Source: Flavobacteriaceae bacterium UBA5544 (GTDB lineage: Bacteria; Bacteroidota; Bacteroidia; Flavobacteriales; Flavobacteriaceae). Taken from it: 29,710 nt of DNA. Below the pieces are notes generated by a model. That model was not told the origin of the DNA. It saw nothing but the letters and a program-made list of their open reading frames with translations, and searched no databases. Shown one piece after another: positions 7,875-15,132 of this stretch. The DNA is taken from NCBI GenBank assembly GCA_002426755.1, contig DINI01000019.1, positions 405,820 to 435,529 on the forward strand. The letters run 5' to 3'. The position numbers and the translations under genes are program-made. Positions within the stretch are counted from its first letter, which is position 1; every line of letters begins with the position of its first letter.

Positions 7875-8558
7875 ATGAAATTTAAAGGGCTATTATTAGA
7901 TTTAGATAACACGTTGTATGGCTATAATAGGCCTCATAAAACCGCTCTTTCTTTGCTTTTAGAAAGCTTTTCCAAAGAATTCAAAATGGATATTGAAACG
8001 GTGAAATCCAACTTTGACCTTGCCAGAAAAATCACTCATATGTCTTTGACAAACACGGCAGCATCCCACAATCGACTTCTCTATACACAAAAACTTCTGG
8101 AAATCAGCGGGATCAACAGCCTTCCATATGCACTTAAATATTATAATATCTATTGGGATACTTTTTTATCTGAAATAAAACTTTTTGATTCTGTCATTGG
8201 GACGTTGGAAGCGTTTGCAGAAAAAGGAGGGAAAATAGTAATTGTAACGGATTTAACGGCACATATCCAATACAGGAAAATCGAAAAATTAGGTTTGGAA
8301 AAATTGGTAGATTTTGTTGTTACGAGCGAAGAAGTTGGAATAGAAAAACCGAGTCCACGAATGTTTCAAACAGCATTGAAAAAAATTGATTGTTCAAGTG
8401 ACAAGGCTGTTATGATCGGTGACAACTGGGGTAAAGATATAGTTGGCGCTAGAGCTTTAAAAATTGATTCTATCTGGCTGAATATCGACAATGAAAAGCG
8501 AGAAGTTACTCAAGGAATCACGGAAGTAAAGGCTTTCAACGAAATAAATTTATTTTAA
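7875..8558 (+). CDS. HAD-superfamily phosphatase
   Basis: Soluble hydrolase of 227 residues with all four HAD motifs: DLDNTL with nucleophile Asp9 and acid/base Asp11, the IVIVTDLT motif II, Lys in EKPSP (motif III), and IGDNWGKD (motif IV). A helical cap lies between motifs I and II (about 15-105), as in class C1 HAD enzymes that hydrolyse small sugar or nucleotide phosphates. Start ATG 7875 is preferred over GTG 7869. It is 5 bases from the aldolase gene, so the two are almost certainly co-expressed; the phosphatase probably removes a phosphate from the aldolase product or its precursor. The substrate is unknown. The preceding gap holds only a near-match -7 box (TAAATTTC at 7836). Confidence 0.85.
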   Translation: MKFKGLLLDLDNTLYGYNRPHKTALSLLLESFSKEFKMDIETVKSNFDLARKITHMSLTNTAASHNRLLYTQKLLEISGINSLPYALKYYNIYWDTFLSEIKLFDSVIGTLEAFAEKGGKIVIVTDLTAHIQYRKIEKLGLEKLVDFVVTSEEVGIEKPSPRMFQTALKKIDCSSDKAVMIGDNWGKDIVGARALKIDSIWLNIDNEKREVTQGITEVKAFNEINLF

Positions 8559-8562
8559 TGAA

Positions 8563-9633
8563 ATGGAAGAAATAAGCACATTAATCAAAATGTCAAAATA
8601 TGCAGGGGAACGCTTTGATTTGGTTCAGGCTGGTGGTGGAAATACATCCGTGAAATTTGACACCAACAAAATGCACATCAAAGCGTCGGGATATTTGCTT
8701 TCGGAAATGAACCGACAAAAGGGTTTTACGACCGTTGACATCAATAAAGTTTTATCGATTTTGGAAGATGAGCACATCATGTCAATAAAAGATAAGCGCG
8801 ATAAAGACTCTAATGCATCTGAAAGGTTGACGGCCTCTCAAATAGCTGTAGGCGACAGACCTTCCATTGAAACGTATTTGCACGCTTTATTGTACAAATA
8901 CACCTTTCACGTCCATGCAATCGCCGTAAATGTCATCTTATCACAAAAAGACTGGAAGCTCAAAGCTGCAGAATTAGATGAAAATGCCCTATGCATTCGA
9001 TATGAAACACCGGGAATTGAGCTGGCACTTGAATTAAAAAAACAATTGGCTATTTACAAAAAGTCAAAAGGACTATTGCCAAAGGTCATTTTTTTGCAAA
9101 ACCACGGGTTGATTGTGAGTTCGGATGATTATTCAGATATAGAAAACATAACGGAAAGCGTCGTTTGTAAAGCAGAAGAATTGATAGGTGTAGATTATTC
9201 AAGATATCGTTTTGCCACTCAATTATCGAAAGCTTATAATAGTGCATACAGATGTGAAGATATCGCCTATCTATCAGAAGACCAAACCATTAATTCTTTA
9301 TTGAATGACAATTTGAAAGTATATCTTAAAAAACCATTTTCTCCAGATGGTTACGTTTTTTGTGGCTATACATTTTTAGAATTGAAGGAATTGTCCGAAA
9401 AACACTTTAAAGAGTATCAAACCACCTATTTTGAACGCCCCAAACTAATCATCTTTAATGATTCACTTTATATAATGGCGCAAGATTTAAAGAAGGCAAA
9501 AATGATTGAAGACGTGCTTAAAAACAATTTGCTAATATTAAATAGTCTCAAGGACAAAATAAACTATTTGGAAGATTCAGAAATTGATTACCTAGGCAAT
9601 TGGGAAGCAGAAAAATACAGACAAAAACTATAA
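8563..9633 (+). CDS. Long-form class II aldolase/adducin family protein (RhaD-like, COG3347 type)
   Basis: Soluble protein of 356 residues. The N-terminal ~230 residues form a class II aldolase domain: AGGGNTSVK phosphate-binding segment (23-31), SIETYLH with candidate Glu103, the HVH metal pair at 116 and 118, and QNHGLIV with His181. These match the zinc ligands and catalytic Glu of L-fuculose- and rhamnulose-1-phosphate aldolases, though the Glu-to-HVH spacing is shorter than in FucA. The C-terminal ~125 residues (SPDGYVFCGYTFLEL onward) resemble the extra domain of long RhaD-like proteins. It may cleave or form a ketose phosphate, or act as an epimerase or decarboxylase; the family allows all three. 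Neighbours are a phosphatase and a double nucleotidyltransferase, suggesting synthesis of an unusual activated sugar or polyol. Confidence 0.8.
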   Translation: MEEISTLIKMSKYAGERFDLVQAGGGNTSVKFDTNKMHIKASGYLLSEMNRQKGFTTVDINKVLSILEDEHIMSIKDKRDKDSNASERLTASQIAVGDRPSIETYLHALLYKYTFHVHAIAVNVILSQKDWKLKAAELDENALCIRYETPGIELALELKKQLAIYKKSKGLLPKVIFLQNHGLIVSSDDYSDIENITESVVCKAEELIGVDYSRYRFATQLSKAYNSAYRCEDIAYLSEDQTINSLLNDNLKVYLKKPFSPDGYVFCGYTFLELKELSEKHFKEYQTTYFERPKLIIFNDSLYIMAQDLKKAKMIEDVLKNNLLILNSLKDKINYLEDSEIDYLGNWEAEKYRQKL

Positions 9634-9643
9634 AACAAAAAAG

Positions 9644-11287
9644 ATGAAGATTGTGATCCCCATGTCAGGCATGGGAAACCGTTTTGTAAAAGCAGGATAT
9701 ACCACTCCCAAGCCTTTGATTGAAATTGAGGGAATACCCGTGATTGAGCATATCGTAACAATGTTTCCAGGTGAAACAGATTTCGTTTTTATTTGCAATA
9801 GTATGCATCTTGAAGAAACCGATATGCGATCTGTATTGCAAAAAATCGCGCCACAAGGAAAGATTGTAGAAATACCACCCCACAAAAAAGGACCTGTTTA
9901 TGCCGTCACCTTAATTGAAGATTTGATTAATGACAACGAAGAAGTTATTGTCAATTACTGTGACTTTTCCTGTTATTGGGACTATCATGACTTTTTAAAT
10001 CACACACGTAGTCGCAATGCCGATGGAGCAGTTCCAGCATATAAAGGATTTCATCCACATATGTTGGGAACGACCAATTATGCCTTTATGAGAGATGATA
10101 AGCAATGGATGATCGAGACAAAGGAAAAGGAACCGTTTACAGATAATCGTATGGAAGAATATGCTTCCATGGGCACCTATTATTTCAAGAAAGGAGCTTA
10201 CGTCAAGAAATATTTCAAAGAATTAATGGATGAAAACATTAACTTAAACGGTGAGTTTTATGTAAGTCTCGTGTATAACCTTTTGGTCAATGATGGGCTT
10301 ACGGTATCTATTTACGATGTGCAACACATGCTGCAATGGGGCACACCACAAGATGTTGAGGAATATTTGGGCTTTTCGGACTATTTTAGAGCGTTGTCAA
10401 ATTTTGAAAATAAAGACGTCTTTCAAAAAGACACTATTAATTTGATTCCACTTGCTGGTGCTGGGAGTCGGTTTACAAAAGAAGGATTCAAGGATCCAAA
10501 GCCATTGATCGACGTGAGCGGAAAGCCCATGATCATTCAAGCAGCTGAATATTTGCCAAAAGCTGACAAAAACAGTTTTGTCTGTTTAGAAAGCCATATC
10601 AATAACTACCCCTTAAAGGAATCTATCAAATCCGTTTACCCAAACGCAAAAATAACGGTGATCAATACGCTTACGGAAGGTCAAGCGTGCACTTGCGAGT
10701 TGGGTTTACAAGATGACGATGACGGCTGTGCATTGTTGATTGCTGCATGCGATAACGGAATGATTTGGAACTCGAAAAAATATAAAAAACTCATTGCGGA
10801 TGATTCGGTGGACGCCATTATCTGGTCCTTCAGAAATCATCCGTCTAGTGAAAGAAATCCTGAAATGTATGGATGGATTAAAACAGACGGAGATGACATC
10901 ACGGGTGTTAGCGTAAAGAAAGCCATAAGTGACAACCCTCGAAAAGACCACGCCATTGTTGGGACATTCTACTTTAGAAAAGCAGCCTATTTTAAGGAAG
11001 CTCTAAAACGAATGTATAAAAACAATACAAGGGTCAATGGCGAATTTTATGTGGATAGTACCGTAAATGAATTAATCGCTATGGGCTTAAAAGTCAAAGT
11101 TTTTGAAGTGGATCATTATTTGGGTTGGGGAACACCGAATGATTATTGGACCTTCAAATATTGGCAAAGCTTTTTTCATAAGGTCGATTGGCATCCTTAT
11201 ACCTTATCAAAAGACAGCACTTTGAACAAGGAAAAATTAAAAGAATTAGATCAAGAATATAGAAATTTCAGTCAAGAATGGCATTAG
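9644..11287 (+). CDS. Tandem (two-domain) sugar nucleotidyltransferase
   Basis: Protein of 547 residues made of two complete nucleotidyltransferase domains, about 1-250 and 264-547. Each begins with its own NTP-binding signature: SGMGNRF at 8-14 followed by KPLIEIEGIPVIE, and AGAGSRFTKEG at 271-281 followed by KPLIDVSGKPMI. Each has a mid-domain CDF or CDN segment with the likely metal-binding Asp, and each ends with NGEFYV followed later by WGTP. Both copies therefore look active, and they are clearly related but diverged. The reaction is expected to be NTP plus sugar or polyol phosphate giving NDP-sugar plus pyrophosphate; base and substrate are not readable. It lies 10 bases after the aldolase gene and overlaps gtrA by 10 bases. 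Confidence 0.85.
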   Translation: MKIVIPMSGMGNRFVKAGYTTPKPLIEIEGIPVIEHIVTMFPGETDFVFICNSMHLEETDMRSVLQKIAPQGKIVEIPPHKKGPVYAVTLIEDLINDNEEVIVNYCDFSCYWDYHDFLNHTRSRNADGAVPAYKGFHPHMLGTTNYAFMRDDKQWMIETKEKEPFTDNRMEEYASMGTYYFKKGAYVKKYFKELMDENINLNGEFYVSLVYNLLVNDGLTVSIYDVQHMLQWGTPQDVEEYLGFSDYFRALSNFENKDVFQKDTINLIPLAGAGSRFTKEGFKDPKPLIDVSGKPMIIQAAEYLPKADKNSFVCLESHINNYPLKESIKSVYPNAKITVINTLTEGQACTCELGLQDDDDGCALLIAACDNGMIWNSKKYKKLIADDSVDAIIWSFRNHPSSERNPEMYGWIKTDGDDITGVSVKKAISDNPRKDHAIVGTFYFRKAAYFKEALKRMYKNNTRVNGEFYVDSTVNELIAMGLKVKVFEVDHYLGWGTPNDYWTFKYWQSFFHKVDWHPYTLSKDSTLNKEKLKELDQEYRNFSQEWH

Positions 11288-11658
11288 ACGCGGTATTGAA
11301 AAAACAGTTCATCCGTTTTTTTGTCTCTGGTGTTACAGCGGTGGCGATTGACATGGGGATTTATTACTTACTAAAAGAACGGTTGGACTACAATATAGCA
11401 AAAGGAGTGTCCTTTCTTTCAGGAACAATTGTGGCCTACATTCTTAATAAATTTTGGACTTTTGAGGAGAAAAAATATTCTTCTGTTGAGTTGATAAAGT
11501 TTTTTACCCTTTATTCATTGACTCTTTTTATAAACATATATGTCAATCATTTAACACTTAATCTCTTTCAAAGTGTTTTATTTGCATTTTTGATTGCTAC
11601 AGGGGTGAGTACTGTTCTGAATTTTGTTGGTCAAAAATTTTGGGTTTTTAAAAAATGA
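11278..11658 (+). CDS. GtrA-family membrane protein
   Basis: Small membrane protein of 126 residues with four hydrophobic segments and the GtrA family features FIRFFVSGVTAVAIDMGIYY near the N-terminus, the NKFWTFEEK loop, and a second copy of that loop pattern at the end, GQKFWVFKK. GtrA-like proteins are thought to move polyprenyl-phosphate-linked monosaccharides across the membrane, working with a DPM1/GtrB-like GT2 and a periplasmic GT-C enzyme. Both partners follow in this operon. The start overlaps the end of the double nucleotidyltransferase by 10 bases, which ties the flippase to that enzyme's product. The 94-base gap to the next gene has only a one-mismatch -7 box (TATAGTTG at 11680). 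Confidence 0.9.
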   Translation: MALDAVLKKQFIRFFVSGVTAVAIDMGIYYLLKERLDYNIAKGVSFLSGTIVAYILNKFWTFEEKKYSSVELIKFFTLYSLTLFINIYVNHLTLNLFQSVLFAFLIATGVSTVLNFVGQKFWVFKK

Positions 11659-11752
11659 CTAATAATATCTCAAACAATTATAGTTGCACTGACACAAATG
11701 AATGTATATAAGTTATGTAAAATCTCGCTTGTGAAATAAATTCTTAATAAAG

Positions 11753-12451
11753 ATGAAATTATCAATTGTCATACCCTGTTATAATGAAAGCAAGAATATT
11801 CCGCTGATTTTTTCTAGATTTTCGGAAGTCATCAAAAGAAATGATATTGAAGTGATTTTTGTTGATAACGGATCATCAGATGACTCCGATGCGGTTTTGA
11901 AACAATTGTTGCCCAATTACCGTTTTGCAAAATCAGTTAAAGTCGAAGTCAACCAAGGATATGGATTTGGCATTCTGACGGGTCTAGAAGCTGCTTCTGG
12001 GGATTATATAGGGTGGACGCACGCGGATATGCAAACTGACCCTTATGATGTGATTCGTGCTTTGGAAATTATAGAAAAATCACCAAATAAAAATATTTAT
12101 GTAAAAGGAAATAGAAGAAAAAGACCATTTATGGATCAATTTTTTACTATTGGAATGAGTTTTTATGAAAGTGTTTATCTAGGGGAAAAGCTATGGGACA
12201 TAAATGCACAGCCCAATATATTTCCAAAAGACTTTTATTCTAGTTGGAGCAAACCTCCTCATGATTTTTCTTTAGATTTGTTCGCGCTTTATATGGCCCA
12301 AAAAAGTGATTTAAAAATTAAGCGATTCGACGTCTTTTTTCCTGAAAGAATGCATGGTTCGTCCTCATGGAATACAGGATTTGAAGCAAAGAAAAAATTT
12401 ATAAAGCGAACTTTAGAGTTCAGTAAAAAACTAAAGAAGAGATTGCAATAA
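11753..12451 (+). CDS. GT2 glycosyltransferase, dolichol-phosphate-mannose-synthase-like
   Basis: Soluble GT-A fold enzyme of 232 residues. Seen: LSIVIPCYNESKNIPLI at the N-terminus, the nucleotide-binding VDNGSSDDS segment, and GDYIGWTHADMQTDP with the DxD-like acidic pair. The overall pattern, with NQGYGFGILTGLEAA, is that of DPM1/GtrB-type synthases that transfer a sugar from a nucleotide to polyprenyl phosphate. It lacks the C-terminal membrane helices of GtrB; a basic, lysine-rich C-terminus could bind the membrane surface. It is 3 bases from the GDPD-like gene and downstream of gtrA, so the likely job is loading the lipid carrier for the two GT-C enzymes that follow. A repeat-unit glycosyltransferase is the alternative. 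Confidence 0.83.
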   Translation: MKLSIVIPCYNESKNIPLIFSRFSEVIKRNDIEVIFVDNGSSDDSDAVLKQLLPNYRFAKSVKVEVNQGYGFGILTGLEAASGDYIGWTHADMQTDPYDVIRALEIIEKSPNKNIYVKGNRRKRPFMDQFFTIGMSFYESVYLGEKLWDINAQPNIFPKDFYSSWSKPPHDFSLDLFALYMAQKSDLKIKRFDVFFPERMHGSSSWNTGFEAKKKFIKRTLEFSKKLKKRLQ

Positions 12452-12454
12452 TAA

Positions 12455-13057
12455 ATGACAGAATATATTTCACATAGAGTTAATACAGTTGAAGAGCTAT
12501 TAAGTTTGCCTCGCGAATACGGTGTGGAGCTTGATTTAAGGGATGCGAAAGACGGAAGTATCATTATATCCCATGATCCATTTCAAAATGGTGAAGATTT
12601 TGAAGACTATCTAAAGCAATACAATCATGGCACGATGATTTTGAATATCAAAAGCGAGCGAATCGAACATAAAATTCTCGAGTTGATCAAAAAATACGAT
12701 ATTAAAAATTATTTTTTTTTAGATTCTTCCTTTCCAATGATATATAGTTTGTCTCGTGGAGGAGAAAAAAATATGGCACTTCGTTTTTCGGAATTTGAAG
12801 GCGATGATACCATTAAAAGCATGCAAGGAAAGGTCAATTGGATTTGGGTGGATTGTTTTACAAAGCTTCCCATCACCTTAGAGTTATTTGAGAAATTTAA
12901 AAGCCTAGATTACAAACTTTGTTTGGTATCTCCCGAATTGCAGGGGCGAGAAGACGACATCGTTGCTTATCGAGATTATCTTCGCGCGAACAGCATTGTC
13001 TTTGATGCCATTTGCACAAAAAAAAGAAATTTTAACTTGTGGAAAGAGACGAGGTAA
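12455..13057 (+). CDS. Glycerophosphodiester-phosphodiesterase-like protein
   Basis: Soluble protein of 200 residues with the N-terminal half of a PLC-like TIM-barrel phosphodiesterase: His7-Arg8 (ISHRVNT), Glu25 and Asp27 (GVELDLRDAKDGS), and His40-Asp41 (ISHDP). These are the catalytic and metal-binding positions of GDPD enzymes, and LNIKSE may correspond to the next barrel strand. It is shorter than typical GDPDs (about 240 or more), and has no signal peptide, so it should act in the cytoplasm. It lies 3 bases after the GT2 gene and shares a base with the next gene (TAATG). A role in making or recycling a phosphodiester or a glycerol- or polyol-phosphate precursor is plausible, but the substrate is unknown. 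Confidence 0.72.
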   Translation: MTEYISHRVNTVEELLSLPREYGVELDLRDAKDGSIIISHDPFQNGEDFEDYLKQYNHGTMILNIKSERIEHKILELIKKYDIKNYFFLDSSFPMIYSLSRGGEKNMALRFSEFEGDDTIKSMQGKVNWIWVDCFTKLPITLELFEKFKSLDYKLCLVSPELQGREDDIVAYRDYLRANSIVFDAICTKKRNFNLWKETR

Positions 13058-15132
13058 TGATAAAAGGACTTTTTACAAAACAAGGTGAATTCAAATTGGA
13101 TTTTCTAAAAAGCAAACTGTTTTTAATAGGCTTGTTTGTGAAAATTATATGTTCCTTTCTTTTTGCCGGGGAAAATTTAAGAAGCAAGTTCATACCATTT
13201 GTAAACTACTTTACATCTTCAGGATTTCAAAACCCTTATCAACATTTTCAAAATGCAGGTATAACAGACGCTTTTCCCTATCCGCCATTGATGCTCTATA
13301 TTTTGAGCTTTTTCGGCAATGGATTTTTTAACCCGCAATTGCTCTTTTTCAGGATACCCTTGTTAATATGCGACATTGCCATTTTGATTGTTCTTACAAG
13401 GTTGTTTAAGGCATATCAGAAGAAGATTTTGTTCTATTATTGGTTGTCGCCTGTGTTGTTGTATATCTCATACATCCATGGCCAGTTGGACATCATTCCT
13501 ATCACGTTTCTGTTTCTGTCTTTTTATTTTATTTATAAAGAGAAATTTATTTTTGCTTCTCTGGTTTTAGGATTGGGTATTGCCACGAAAACAAATTTGG
13601 TAATAGTCATTCCATTTTTTGTGCTTTATATCTGGAAAATAAAGAATACAGAAAAAATCAAAAATGCAATTCTTGCGTTATTGCTTATCGTGTTACCAGT
13701 AGTTATTTTCAATTTCCCGTTCCTTTTCAACGAAGAGTTTGTGAAAATGGTCTACAACAACAAAGAGCAGGCTAAAGTCTTTATGAGCAATATGACGATG
13801 GCAGACAATCTTGTGTTTTACGTAATACCGTCAGCTTACATTGTACTATTGGCGATAGCACTTCGTTTTAAACGTTTGAGTAAGGATTTGTTTATACTTT
13901 TCATAGGTTTTACATTTTCGCTTCTATTGCTCTTTATTCCACCAAAACCAGGATGGTATTTTTGGATCATTCCATTTTTCATATTCTTTTATATCAAAGA
14001 AAACAGACTGCCAATTATACCCTTTTTTGCGTTGCAACTTGCGTTCTTTATCTATTTTGCTATCATTCCAGAATCTGATTTTGGATTTGTTTATTACACA
14101 AGTAATCACAATTGGACATTGTATGAGGTCTTGAGCACAAGAGGATTCAATACAAAACTTTTGGTGAATCTATCTTTTACGTTATTGCAGACTGTTCTGC
14201 TGCTAAATATTGTTTGGATATATACTGCAGGGATCAGAAAGAATACGCTGGAAAAGTTGAAAAACGTGCCTTTTTTGATAGGTATTGGCGGCGATTCTGG
14301 AGTTGGTAAAAGTACACTGACAACTTCTCTGCAAAATATTTTTGGGCACCAACAATTGACCATCATAAGGGGTGATGATATGCATAGGTGGGAAAGAGGC
14401 CATGAAAAATGGGATGAATTTACTCATTTGTCGCCCAAGGCAAATAATCTGCACGAAGAAATTGAACAACTAAAAGTCTTAAAGAACGGAAAACAGATAT
14501 TGCGTCGGCTTTATGATCATAGTTCTGGCAAGTTTACCGAACCTGTGCCTGTGTATTCCAATAGATTAATCGTTTTTGAAGGGTTGCACCCCTTTTACAT
14601 AAGAGCGAAACGAGAGTTGTTTGATATAAAAATTTTTGTAGATCCAGAGGAAGCATTGCGCTTGCACTGGAAAGTCAATAGAGACATAAAAAAAAGAGGC
14701 TACACGAAAGAAAAGGTACTTGAACAATTAGAATATAGAAAACAAGATTCTATTAAATACATACAATCCCAATCGCATTATGCCGATATTTGTATTTCAT
14801 ATTTTCCCGTCGATATTTCTTTAGAAAATGATAGCGAACAAGATGTAACAATAGGATTGAAAATAACTTGTGATACGAACATTGATTTGAATTACTTTTT
14901 AGAGATGTTTGATAAGGTTGAAACAATGACCATTCAGCATGAATATGATATTGATTCCCAAACAATCATCTTAAAAGGTACGATAGCATCCTTTGAAATT
15001 GAAGAATTAAGTTATGCTATTTTTGATAGTGTTGAATACGTATCCGACAATGCGATTTGGGAAGCAGATATCAAAGGGGCATTGCAAATATTCTTATTAT
15101 ATTACATTCAGAAAAAAATAACCAATGAATAG
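13057..15132 (+). CDS. GT-C membrane glycosyltransferase fused to a phosphoribulokinase-like kinase
   Basis: Protein of 691 residues with two unlike halves. Residues ~20-396 hold about 11-13 membrane helices of the GT-C type, with FPYPP (73-77) in the first large loop and GQLD (142-145), as in polyprenyl-phosphate-mannose-dependent mannosyltransferases. Residues ~406-585 are a PRK/uridine-kinase domain: P-loop GIGGDSGVGKST (409-420), DDMHRWER (440-447), LSPKANN, YDHSSGKF, EGLHP (508-512), WKVNRDIKKRG and the SHYADICISYFP strand. These match cyanobacterial/plant-type phosphoribulokinase more closely than uridine kinase. A further ~100 residues of unknown type follow. The kinase needs ATP, so the C-terminus should be cytoplasmic while the GT-C site faces the periplasm. 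ATG 13057 (TAATG with the preceding stop) is chosen over GTG 13039. One uninterrupted frame spans both halves. Confidence 0.83.
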   Translation: MIKGLFTKQGEFKLDFLKSKLFLIGLFVKIICSFLFAGENLRSKFIPFVNYFTSSGFQNPYQHFQNAGITDAFPYPPLMLYILSFFGNGFFNPQLLFFRIPLLICDIAILIVLTRLFKAYQKKILFYYWLSPVLLYISYIHGQLDIIPITFLFLSFYFIYKEKFIFASLVLGLGIATKTNLVIVIPFFVLYIWKIKNTEKIKNAILALLLIVLPVVIFNFPFLFNEEFVKMVYNNKEQAKVFMSNMTMADNLVFYVIPSAYIVLLAIALRFKRLSKDLFILFIGFTFSLLLLFIPPKPGWYFWIIPFFIFFYIKENRLPIIPFFALQLAFFIYFAIIPESDFGFVYYTSNHNWTLYEVLSTRGFNTKLLVNLSFTLLQTVLLLNIVWIYTAGIRKNTLEKLKNVPFLIGIGGDSGVGKSTLTTSLQNIFGHQQLTIIRGDDMHRWERGHEKWDEFTHLSPKANNLHEEIEQLKVLKNGKQILRRLYDHSSGKFTEPVPVYSNRLIVFEGLHPFYIRAKRELFDIKIFVDPEEALRLHWKVNRDIKKRGYTKEKVLEQLEYRKQDSIKYIQSQSHYADICISYFPVDISLENDSEQDVTIGLKITCDTNIDLNYFLEMFDKVETMTIQHEYDIDSQTIILKGTIASFEIEELSYAIFDSVEYVSDNAIWEADIKGALQIFLLYYIQKKITNE

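Noticed and set aside
11655..11711. 18-codon frame overlapping the gtrA stop by ATGA
   Set aside because: Too short and without any recognisable feature; the overlap alone is easily produced by chance at an AAATGA end.
13057..15132. The possibility that the GT-C/kinase fusion is an assembly artefact
   Set aside because: The frame runs without interruption through a plausible linker after the last helix, and both neighbours overlap it normally; an artefact cannot be fully excluded without reads, but nothing in the sequence suggests one.
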